Shown piece after piece: positions 14,246-20,928 of a DNA stretch of 29,566 bases. The notes beneath the pieces are model-generated. The model saw only the letters and a program-made list of their open reading frames with translations, did not search any database and had not been told where the DNA came from. The DNA lies in the IMG/VR virus record IMGVR_UViG_3300045141_000338, positions 1 to 29,566 of that record; one strand, 5' to 3'. The position numbers were made by a program, and so were the translations under genes. This stretch comes from a virus. Within the stretch, counting starts at the first letter, position 1. Each line of letters opens with the position of its first letter.

Positions 14246-14757
14246 ATTGGTGGCCTAACGGGTATCAGGAAGACTTTGAAACTATTTCAATAGAACCCCT
14301 TAAAAAAGCTATTGAATTACTTAAAGGAGATACTTGTCTTGAAATAGGCTGCGGAAACGGGTATTGGTCAAAAGAACTCCTCGGAAGGTTTAAATTGACA
14401 GGAATTGATATTATAGAAAAGTCCGACTTTTTAAAAGGAGAATATATAAGACTTTGGAATTTTGACTGGAACAGAAAGTTTGATATAATATACTCTTTTG
14501 GGGTTTTTTGCCATCTTCCCCTTTGGCACCAACAGGATTATCTTTATAAAGTAAGGAAGATGCTCAAAGGGAAAGCACTTATAAGTTTTGCCAATTGGGA
14601 CAGGCACCCCTCCCTTTCGATTCATAGTAACATAAAAGAGATCGATGGATGGTATTATAACAATTTAGAAATTACCAAAACAATGTGCCTTAATGCGGGT
14701 CTGAATATGACTGATATTGATCCTGCTTACAGGGACACAATTGCTTTATTATGGTAG
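14239..14757 (+). CDS. Class I SAM-dependent methyltransferase
   Basis: 172 residues with a clear SAM-binding motif I LEIGCGNGYW (34-43), an acidic motif II position TGIDIIE (54-60), and a motif around FDIIYSFGVFCHL (about 86-98). This is the Rossmann-type methyltransferase core. The substrate is unknown. Position between two glycosyltransferase-like regions suggests methylation of a sugar, amino sugar or the glycan carrier rather than of DNA. Overlaps the previous gene by 7 bases (ATGGTAA) and the next by 7 (ATGGTAG). Confidence 0.85.
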   Translation: MVNWWPNGYQEDFETISIEPLKKAIELLKGDTCLEIGCGNGYWSKELLGRFKLTGIDIIEKSDFLKGEYIRLWNFDWNRKFDIIYSFGVFCHLPLWHQQDYLYKVRKMLKGKALISFANWDRHPSLSIHSNIKEIDGWYYNNLEITKTMCLNAGLNMTDIDPAYRDTIALLW

Positions 14758-15332
14758 AACTTGACCAAACCTCACTCAAAAAATGGCAGGACGGTAATCT
14801 TGAGTATATGAGATACCGTTACCCTTTGAAACAAGATTCAGTGATTGTTGATATCGGTGCTTACCAGGGAGAATGGTCAAAGAAGATCAGAGAGATGTAT
14901 GGGTGTGAAAACTTCACTCTTTTCGAACCTACCGATAATATTCATGCTTGTAACTTCGGACACAAAATACAAGCTTGTGCGTGGACCGAAGACACCGAAG
15001 TTCGGACGAACGGAGCCTTTTACTACACTTCCCAGCTTCATAATGACGAGATCGGACTAAATAAATACCAGGCTGTGAATATCACTAAACACTTCCCTCA
15101 GAATGTGGATTTATGTAAGATCAATGTGGAAGGAGCTGAGTGGTATTTAATTCCTTACATGATCGCAAAGGGACTTATGGACCGGTGCAGGTTTATTCAG
15201 ATTCAATTTCATCTTACGGACAAACTTGATTACAAGACGATTTACAAAACGATTACTGAACTTTTAAAAAAGACTCACACCCAAGAATGGAATTGTCCTT
15301 ATGTGTGGGAGTCATGGACCAGAAAATGTTGA
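14751..15332 (+). CDS. FkbM-type methyltransferase
   Basis: 193 residues. Motif I VDIGAYQGEWS (33-43) is followed by FTLFEPTD (55-62), and the FkbM signature KINVEGAEW (123-131) follows. FkbM-family enzymes are SAM-dependent O-methyltransferases acting on sugars and macrolides and are frequent in bacterial surface glycan clusters and in some phages. Co-translation with the class I methyltransferase (7-base overlap) and the following FkbM-like gene suggests successive or alternative methylations of the same glycan. Substrate is inference. Confidence 0.8.
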   Translation: MVELDQTSLKKWQDGNLEYMRYRYPLKQDSVIVDIGAYQGEWSKKIREMYGCENFTLFEPTDNIHACNFGHKIQACAWTEDTEVRTNGAFYYTSQLHNDEIGLNKYQAVNITKHFPQNVDLCKINVEGAEWYLIPYMIAKGLMDRCRFIQIQFHLTDKLDYKTIYKTITELLKKTHTQEWNCPYVWESWTRKC

Positions 15333-15892
15333 CTTTTATAAAAGAATATTCAAGGAATTTCTTCTCTCAGAACGGCGAAGACGGAGTTATAAACGAGATT
15401 TGTAAAAGGATAAAGCTTTCAGGTGTGGCGATTGAATTCGGGGGTCATGATGGTTATTTCTGTTCGAATGTTCGCCTATTGGCCGAATGGGATAAGTGGA
15501 AGATTCTGCAATATGATATTGACCCTGGTAATGCGGAGGTCATTGAAAAAGCCATTACAGACGAGAATATAAACGATTTGCCGACTTGTCAGCTGATGAG
15601 TATAGATATTGATGGAAACGATTTTAACGTCTGGAAAGGGCTTAAATCAACTCCTGATGTGATTATAATTGAAATCAATTCCGGACTTCGCCCAATGGAG
15701 GATTTCTTTCATCCTTCACATGGATCTAATTATTCTCAAATGGTCAAACTCGGAATTGAGAAAGGGTACTTTTTAATCGGTCATACAGGGAATTTAATCT
15801 TTGTGCTGAATAAATACAGAGATCTTTTCCCAGAGATTGAGGGGGATGGACTTTCAAATTACTGGCTTTATTTTAATTCCTCCTGGTTATGA
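15326..15892 (+). CDS. FkbM-like methyltransferase-fold protein
   Basis: 188 residues from ATG 15326. The opening SQNGEDGVINEIC (14-26), EFGGHDGYFCSN (37-48) and SIDIDGND (92-99) are characteristic of a methyltransferase-like family often found next to glycosyltransferases; the last of these matches the FkbM 'kiDvEG.e' position. ATG 15326 overlaps the previous stop by 7 bases (ATGTTGA) and is preferred over in-frame ATGs at 15287 and 15314 that lie deeper in the previous gene. Its stop overlaps the fucosyltransferase start by 4 bases. The SAM pocket is present but less canonical than in its neighbours. Confidence 0.65.
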   Translation: MLTFIKEYSRNFFSQNGEDGVINEICKRIKLSGVAIEFGGHDGYFCSNVRLLAEWDKWKILQYDIDPGNAEVIEKAITDENINDLPTCQLMSIDIDGNDFNVWKGLKSTPDVIIIEINSGLRPMEDFFHPSHGSNYSQMVKLGIEKGYFLIGHTGNLIFVLNKYRDLFPEIEGDGLSNYWLYFNSSWL

Positions 15893-16638
15893 TTACCTAT
15901 CTCCAACTTGGACGAATGGGACGGCTGGGAAATCAGATGTTCGAGATTGCCGGCACTATTGGAGTGGCCAGACAATCAGGTCAGGAGTTTGCTTTCCCTG
16001 AATGGAAGAATTATGATAATTTAGAACGCTTTGGACAGAATCATATAAATGTGCAGGATTATTTTGTCAATCCCTTGCCGGTTCTTGAAGATCCAAGTAG
16101 ATATCAATTTCAGGATATTCCTTACTATTGGGGTTACAGGTACGAATATCACCCTACGGGAAATTGGAATCTTAATGCTCACATGCAATCGGATAAGTTC
16201 TTTAAAAATGATTTGGAGGAAGTGAGGCATTATTTCACGATGAAGGATGAAGTTGAGCGACCTTATACTGCGATTCATTGGCGTGCCGGCGATTACGAAG
16301 ATAACCCTGAAGCCTACCATCCTCGACTTACAAAAGAATATTATCTAAAGGCAATGCAGCATGTATCAGGTCCTTATATGATCTTCTCAGACGATCCGGT
16401 TAAATGTAGAGAAATTCTCAGGATAGATGGGTTTTATCCGGATGGAGATTATTTAACTGATTTTAAGCTAATGAAGTCCTGTAAGAATTTTATTTGTGCA
16501 AACAGCTCTTTTTCGGTCATGGCTGCTATCTTAGCCAATCAACCAGGTAAGCAGATTGTTTGCCCTAAGAAATGGTTCGGTCAGATCGCAAACCTTGATA
16601 CAACCGACCTTTACCCTGAAAACTCAATTGTAATATGA
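15889..16638 (+). CDS. GT11-like alpha-1,2-fucosyltransferase
   Basis: 249 residues. The N-terminal GRMGRLGNQMFEIAG (8-22) is a hallmark of family GT11, followed by the donor-binding HWRAGDY (130-136; typical members have HxRRGDY), FSDDP (166-170) and the C-terminal SSFSVMAA (206-213). GT11 enzymes transfer L-fucose from GDP-fucose to galactose-type acceptors through an alpha-1,2 bond. The Arg-to-Ala change in the HxRRGD motif is a minor departure seen by eye. The presence of a fucosyltransferase among methyltransferases suggests a fucose or methyl-fucose containing glycan. GDP-fucose would have to come from the host because no synthesis gene is seen here. Confidence 0.85.
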   Translation: MITYLQLGRMGRLGNQMFEIAGTIGVARQSGQEFAFPEWKNYDNLERFGQNHINVQDYFVNPLPVLEDPSRYQFQDIPYYWGYRYEYHPTGNWNLNAHMQSDKFFKNDLEEVRHYFTMKDEVERPYTAIHWRAGDYEDNPEAYHPRLTKEYYLKAMQHVSGPYMIFSDDPVKCREILRIDGFYPDGDYLTDFKLMKSCKNFICANSSFSVMAAILANQPGKQIVCPKKWFGQIANLDTTDLYPENSIVI

Positions 16639-17705
16639 GAATCCTTCTCTCGGTTCATCTTTATCCTCCAACTCACAACGCCGGGGGTGAATCACTGATC
16701 CATAACATGGCTAAGTTCCTGATAACAAAAGGTCATGAAGTTCACGTTTTACTTCACCAGGGCGGTCTTTACGGGATTGATACTCTTTACGAATGGGAAG
16801 GGGTTACGGTTTTCCCTTTTAAAGAGAATGTAATGCCTATTGTCGACTGGGCTGAGGTAGTCATAACTCACTTAGGTTATACGGCTTGGACTTGTATTAT
16901 CGGTAAAGAACTTTCAAAACCGGTTATTTTCATTTCCCATAATACGTGGATTTACGACCAGATGGATATTTATCCTGAAACGAAAGTCATTTATAACTCC
17001 GAGGCGATGAAAAACGTCTTAAAGTACAAAAATGACTCTTTGGTACTTCATCCTCCTTGTGATTTCAGAAAGTATGATCTTAAAATGGACCCTTCTCAGA
17101 ATAAGTACATTACGATTGTGAATCTAAATAAAAACAAGGGGGGGAAAATATTCTTTAATATTGCAAAGGCGATGCCAGACAGAGAGTTCCTTGCAGTCAA
17201 AGGGGGTTACGATCCTCAAGTGTTACAGGAGCTTCCGAACGTGAAATTGGTTGAAAACGGCCCGGATATTTTAGAAGTTTACAGAAAAACCAGAGTTCTT
17301 TTAATGCCCTCCAAGTATGAAAGCTGGGGGATGTGTGCAACGGAAGCAATGTGTTCCGGGATTCCGGTGATTTACTCACCTACTTTCGGACTGAGTGAAA
17401 ACGTTGGTCAGGCTGGGTTAATAGTAGAAGATCCCAATCCGGACTACGAAGACGATGATTTAGACCGAATGACTGACGGTAAGATTTGTGAAAACCCTGG
17501 TTTAGATCCTTCGAATTGGGAAGCGTGGGTGACGGCGATTAAAAGACTTGACAATAAAGAATTTTATAAAAGGGTTTCAAACAGGTGCAAGAAAAGATCA
17601 AGAGAATTAGACCCTTTACCGGAGCTTGAAAAACTGGAAAAGTTTTTATTTAAAGCGATAAAAGACAATGAACAGGTTATCCATCAAAGATATCTACAGA
17701 GATGA
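16635..17705 (+). CDS. GT4-type (GT-B fold) glycosyltransferase
   Basis: 356 residues. The N-terminal half has ILLSVHLYPPTHNAGGES (3-20), a GT4-type donor-recognition start; the C-terminal half has the strand ITIVNLNKNKGG (159-170), the helix with FFNIAKAMPDREF, and the EX7E motif E229-E237 in KYESWGMCATEAMCSGIPV, as in retaining GT-B enzymes. It is the last gene of the cassette. Its 3' end overlaps the head-tail connector gene by 38 bases, tying the cassette to the virion genes. Donor and acceptor are not readable. Confidence 0.85.
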   Translation: MRILLSVHLYPPTHNAGGESLIHNMAKFLITKGHEVHVLLHQGGLYGIDTLYEWEGVTVFPFKENVMPIVDWAEVVITHLGYTAWTCIIGKELSKPVIFISHNTWIYDQMDIYPETKVIYNSEAMKNVLKYKNDSLVLHPPCDFRKYDLKMDPSQNKYITIVNLNKNKGGKIFFNIAKAMPDREFLAVKGGYDPQVLQELPNVKLVENGPDILEVYRKTRVLLMPSKYESWGMCATEAMCSGIPVIYSPTFGLSENVGQAGLIVEDPNPDYEDDDLDRMTDGKICENPGLDPSNWEAWVTAIKRLDNKEFYKRVSNRCKKRSRELDPLPELEKLEKFLFKAIKDNEQVIHQRYLQR

Positions 17706-18303
17706 ATCATACTACTCGGGTGCCCAGACCGAACCGGTTTCCCTCTCAGAGACCAAAGCACATTTAAACATTGAAGACACTTTCACGACCGATGACGCCT
17801 TAATCTCAGGTCTCATTTCAGCGGCAAGGAACCAGATTGAAAACTTCTGTAATATTTCAATCCTTTCAAAACTAATTACTTGTACTTTAGCTTATCAATC
17901 CAATGCAGGTCCTTATAAGAAGAATTTTGACCGTTTATTCCTCGGGCAAGGACCTTATGATAATCAATGGTTTCAACTTCCTTACGGACCCATCAGGGGG
18001 CTTTTGACGGTCACGGCCGTAGATCAGACCACTATTATAAACATGGTCTTAAACCAGGATTATTTTCTTACCGGGACACAGTTTTTAAGTATCCAGTTTC
18101 AATCGATGTACCCGAATTACATTTTGATTTACCAAGCGGGGTGGCCTTCAATTCCTTCGGGTTTAAAACTGGCGATCTTAAACGAAGTAGCTTTCAGGTA
18201 TGAAAACAGAGGCGACAATACAAACAGATATGCTTCTCAAAACGTTGGTCTTTGTGAGGCTGCGGAATATCTTGCCAGTCCTTTTAAACGCTTACAGCTG
18301 TGA
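17668..18303 (+). CDS. Head-tail connector protein (gp6-like)
   Basis: 211 residues. Layout fits the phage head-tail connector/DNA-packaging family (HK97 gp6, SPP1 gp15-like): a helical N-terminal half with LSETKAHLNIED (26-37), AALISGLISAARNQIENFC-type helix (44-62), a central beta region YGPIRGLLTV (about 106-115) and a C-terminal helix with LKLAILNEVAFRYENRG (about 165-181). It forms a ring between portal and tail. The start lies inside the GT4 gene (ATGAACAGG at 17668). The stop overlaps the following start (GTGA). Confidence 0.85.
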   Translation: MNRLSIKDIYRDESYYSGAQTEPVSLSETKAHLNIEDTFTTDDALISGLISAARNQIENFCNISILSKLITCTLAYQSNAGPYKKNFDRLFLGQGPYDNQWFQLPYGPIRGLLTVTAVDQTTIINMVLNQDYFLTGTQFLSIQFQSMYPNYILIYQAGWPSIPSGLKLAILNEVAFRYENRGDNTNRYASQNVGLCEAAEYLASPFKRLQL

Positions 18304-18671
18304 GTTCATTTAATCAAAATATCTTCCACCGGGGGAAAATGAGATACGTGGCAACGTTCAGAAATCCTACGGTGGTGTCTGATGCAGCCGGGGGTACTTA
18401 TAATTCGGGTTATAATGACGTTTTAACCACAAGATGCCAGTTAATAAAAGACTCAGGACAAGAAGTGCTTTCTACCGGGCAAGTTTTTTACAATGGTACT
18501 TATACGATGAGATGTGGTTATCGTCCGGCGATAGGGATAAATTCTGATACTTTGGTTCACATTTCAGGCCCGGGGTTACCTGTGGCGACCTTTAAGATCA
18601 ATGACGCCGTTCGGGTAGATATGATCAATCATTTATATGAATTTAAACTCATAGCCGCAAATGTCAACTAA
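18300..18671 (+). CDS. Head closure / head-tail adaptor protein
   Basis: 123 residues, matching the SPP1 gp16/phage head-tail joining family in size, position and strand-rich layout. It starts with a GKMRYVATFRNPTVV segment (13-27), contains TRCQLIKDSGQEVLSTGQ and ends with HLYEFKLIAANVN. It would seal the connector and hold the DNA. The start is GTG 18300, overlapping the previous TGA (GTGA). It overlaps the gp10-like gene by 11 bases. Confidence 0.78.
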   Translation: MSSFNQNIFHRGKMRYVATFRNPTVVSDAAGGTYNSGYNDVLTTRCQLIKDSGQEVLSTGQVFYNGTYTMRCGYRPAIGINSDTLVHISGPGLPVATFKINDAVRVDMINHLYEFKLIAANVN

Positions 18672-19098
18672 TGCGTTCAGGATGGAGCTTAAAGGAATTG
18701 ATGAACTCAAAGCAAGAATTCATCAAATGCCCGATACGTTACAAACTGAACTCCAGGCGAAGATTAACTCGGGGGCTGAGGCAATTGCGGCTGAAGCAAA
18801 ACAAAGGGCTCCTGTAAATTTTGGTATTTTAAAGAATCTTATATCAAATACAAAAGCCCAAAGTTCAGCCGATGGTCTTACGGCTGTGGTTGTCTCCGCA
18901 GCAAATTATTCAGCTTATGTTGAATTTGGAACGGGGACGAAGGTTTCTGTCCCACCGGATTTGGAGGAGTTTGCCATTCAGTTCAAGGGTACCAAAATAG
19001 TAAAGGGAATGAGGGCTCAACCTTATTTCTTCCCGGCTGCAAAAAGGATTTTTCCTCTCATTGAGGACGATGTTCAAAAAACCTTAGATAAACTTTGA
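18661..19098 (+). CDS. HK97 gp10-like tail component
   Basis: 145 residues. Family features are the N-terminal helix with LKGIDELKARI, the AAEAKQRAPVNFGILKNLI segment (46-64), and the signature SAYVEFGTGT (84-93) followed by RAQPYFFPAAKRI (about 119-131). HK97 gp10-type proteins act in tail completion or head-tail joining. Coupled upstream (11-base overlap) and downstream through a TTGA stop/start overlap with the tail terminator. Confidence 0.88.
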   Translation: MSTNAFRMELKGIDELKARIHQMPDTLQTELQAKINSGAEAIAAEAKQRAPVNFGILKNLISNTKAQSSADGLTAVVVSAANYSAYVEFGTGTKVSVPPDLEEFAIQFKGTKIVKGMRAQPYFFPAAKRIFPLIEDDVQKTLDKL

Positions 19099-19799
19099 TA
19101 GACGTTAAATTTCCCATAAGAAAAGCAGTTTATGAATGTTTAAACGGAAACGTTTTAGACCTTGAGGGGAACGTATTGAATGTCTATGACGACGAACAGA
19201 AGTTAGGAGATTTCTTTTCCACTTATATACTTCTCGAACAGCAAAGCGGGACTCCCACAGATGAGAACCAAACTATTTTCGCTTCACATGAGGATATCTT
19301 GGTGTCAGTGGTTAAAAAGAACCCAGGAAGGGTTTCTAAATACCAGGTCGATTTTATCGCTAATCAGATCCTTTCATTAGTCTTTCCTACTATACAGCAA
19401 AATGGGCTTCCGATTCAATCAGGGGTTCAGATACTTGATTTAAGACTCGGACAGGATCAGTACCAAACGTTCACACTTGAACAAGGGGACGCTGTTATAA
19501 GGAGAATGCTTACTTTTGAAATGGATGCTTTTCAGTGTGACCCGATTACGCCACCATCACAAGGAGGATTTGGAATGTTCAAAAAAACCAGTACTGACTT
19601 TACAACAGCAACAAATTGCCCGATTCCTGAATTAGCTGGTTTAGGAATAGTGGTTTATCTCAATCCGATTAAGTGGCTTGAAGAAGGAACAGATTTCACC
19701 AATCTTCCCAGCGGGGGCTTTAATATCACAATTCCGGGTTTTAATGCCGCTGATGCCAATGGTCCCTATGTATTTTATGCAACTAAAAAAGAAAATTAG
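19095..19799 (+). CDS. Tail terminator-like protein with extra C-terminal domain
   Basis: 234 residues, starting at TTG 19095, which overlaps the previous TGA. Residues 1-150 look like the short tail-completion/terminator protein (DUF3168-like) that caps the tail tube, as expected at this position. Residues about 159-234 are a second module after a PSQGG linker: DFTTATNCPIPELAGLGIVVY, then WLEEGTDF, PSGGFNITIPGFNA and a closing YVFYATKKEN. That module is also present at the C-terminus of the small protein at 26001-26378, so it is a mobile domain rather than part of the terminator fold. It may sit outside the tail. Role unknown. Confidence 0.72.
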   Translation: MIDVKFPIRKAVYECLNGNVLDLEGNVLNVYDDEQKLGDFFSTYILLEQQSGTPTDENQTIFASHEDILVSVVKKNPGRVSKYQVDFIANQILSLVFPTIQQNGLPIQSGVQILDLRLGQDQYQTFTLEQGDAVIRRMLTFEMDAFQCDPITPPSQGGFGMFKKTSTDFTTATNCPIPELAGLGIVVYLNPIKWLEEGTDFTNLPSGGFNITIPGFNAADANGPYVFYATKKEN

Positions 19800-19817
19800 G
19801 TTATTTCTGAAATACTT

Positions 19818-19825
19818 TAATTTTG
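19818..19825 (+). promoter_or_regulatory. Candidate -7 box (TAnnTTTG) before the major tail gene
   Basis: TAATTTTG fits the Bacteroidota -7 consensus and lies 16 bases before ATG 19842, in one of the few gaps of the structural operon. No -33 TTTG is visible at the right distance, so support is weak. An internal promoter for the abundant tail tube protein would make sense. Confidence 0.25.
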
Positions 19826-19841
19826 GTTCAAACAACGAAAA

Positions 19842-20279
19842 ATGAGTCAATCAGCCATTCAATCCGTTAACCTACCGATAGAGATTTCTCAGGATAACGG
19901 GGTTACATATAAGTCAATCATTTGTATCGAAGGGTTTGCTGTAACCAATACAAGTCCGACAAATGATGCAGATACGGCTTGTGGACGTTTCGTTGGGATT
20001 GGGATTGAGGGCTCAGAAATTCAGGGAACCGGTGTAGTGGCAATGTTCCCGACAGCCTCACAGCTTTCTTACCAGGATATTACAACATTTCAATTCAATT
20101 TAACACAGGTCAAATACAGAACCCAATACCCTTCCACGGGTTCAATTGGTGGTTATCTCTATCAGACAGGCCAGGCTCTTTTCTCCGTTACTTCGATTCA
20201 GGATGCAGCCGGTCAGGTAGTTAAGTTCGGTTTCACGCTGAAAGGAATTGGTTCAAGAAATATAGTCCCAGGAACATGA
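19842..20279 (+). CDS. Major tail (tube) protein
   Basis: 145 residues, at the place where siphophages encode the tube subunit that polymerises around the tape measure: after the terminator and before the tail chaperone pair. The sequence is beta-rich, with SIICIEGFAVTNTSPTND and FVGIGIEGSEIQGTGVVAMF in the N-terminal half and FQFNLTQVKYRTQYPSTG centrally; a possible inner-sheet loop follows. No signal peptide. The assignment rests on synteny and fold-like pattern; a specific family is not certain. The protein at 24715 starts with another tube-like domain. Confidence 0.7.
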   Translation: MSQSAIQSVNLPIEISQDNGVTYKSIICIEGFAVTNTSPTNDADTACGRFVGIGIEGSEIQGTGVVAMFPTASQLSYQDITTFQFNLTQVKYRTQYPSTGSIGGYLYQTGQALFSVTSIQDAAGQVVKFGFTLKGIGSRNIVPGT

Positions 20280-20635
20280 TTAAATTAGATATGGCAGGGG
20301 TCGAACTTCCTCTTTTGTTCGGACTTCCTGCTTTAAGACGAATAGTTGAAAAGACTTCTATTAATGAGTTCACCGACTCTATCTCCCTTACTTTTTTCAA
20401 CATAAGGGACATCCTTTTTTCAGGGTATTTAAATCACTGCAAAGCTGAAGATATCGATCCAAAGATTTCAGCTAAAGACATTTACGATTATCTGGAAACC
20501 AATCTTTACAATGAAGTTGAGTTTCAGAAGATCGCAGATGCGGTGAATGCTTTTAATACGTCTAAATACCTCAAACCTACCAACGGTAAGGCGTCAGATG
20601 AGGAAAAAAAAAGCCTTTCGACTTCGACGAAATAG
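20276..20635 (+). CDS. Tail assembly chaperone, zero-frame product (G-like)
   Basis: 119 residues, overlapping the major tail stop by 4 bases and directly before the tape measure, as lambda gpG-like proteins are. The body is helical with FTDSISLTFFNIRDILFSG and a DPKISAKDIYDYLE element. It ends ...EEKKSLSTSTK at a TAG (20633-20635), shortly after nine A's at 20604-20612. The same DNA continues in the -1 frame as the T-like extension, described separately. The protein would bind tail tube subunits and the tape measure during assembly and not be part of the virion. Confidence 0.8.
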   Translation: MIKLDMAGVELPLLFGLPALRRIVEKTSINEFTDSISLTFFNIRDILFSGYLNHCKAEDIDPKISAKDIYDYLETNLYNEVEFQKIADAVNAFNTSKYLKPTNGKASDEEKKSLSTSTK

Positions 20636-20928
20636 AAGCTTTCTGCCTGGGGAATAATTACGATTATGTTCGTCTTACGTGGAGGGAATATCAACTTATT
20701 TTAAGGGAACACAAAAGGAAGGACCTGGTTCAAATGAGTCATACCAGGCTTGTTAGTTTCTGGTCGGTTGCTGCATATCTTCCCAAAGGAACGACAATAG
20801 AAAAGTTCTGGCCCCTCGACTCCGACGAGTCTGAAGATTTACAAGGGTGGGAGGAAAAGGCTTTATCTTTGATCATGCAGCGTGAGGAGGAATATTTAGC
20901 CAACCAAAAAAATCTTGAACAGTTATGA
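20276..20928 (+). CDS. Tail assembly chaperone, -1 frameshift product (GT-like)
   Basis: Predicted 217-residue fusion: the first 112 residues in frame (through Lys at 20609-20611), then a one-base backward slip at the run of nine A's and reading from 20611 in the -1 frame for 105 residues to TGA 20926-20928. The new frame is coding-like immediately after the slip (KPFDFDEIEAFCLGNNYDYV, then LTWREYQLILREHKRKDLV) and has no stop before 20926. The extension begins without any start codon and is essentially gene-like throughout, so frameshifting explains it better than a separate gene at ATG 20734. In other siphophages this product binds the tape measure; the order here (chaperone, then tape measure) matches. 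Confidence 0.75.
20603..20613 (+). promoter_or_regulatory. Programmed -1 frameshift site (slippery A9)
   Basis: GAAAAAAAAAG: reading GAA-AAA-AAA in the zero frame followed by AGC allows tRNAs to slip to AAA-AAA-AAG. It sits just before the end of the G-like frame, with the -1 frame open for 105 codons. No downstream pseudoknot was searched for. The site type (A-rich heptamer) is the common one in siphophage tail chaperones. Confidence 0.75.

Noticed and set aside
20734-20928. Separate 64-codon gene starting at ATG 20734
   Set aside because: The coding pattern continues unbroken upstream of this ATG to the A9 slip site, so it is better explained as the end of the -1 frameshift product.
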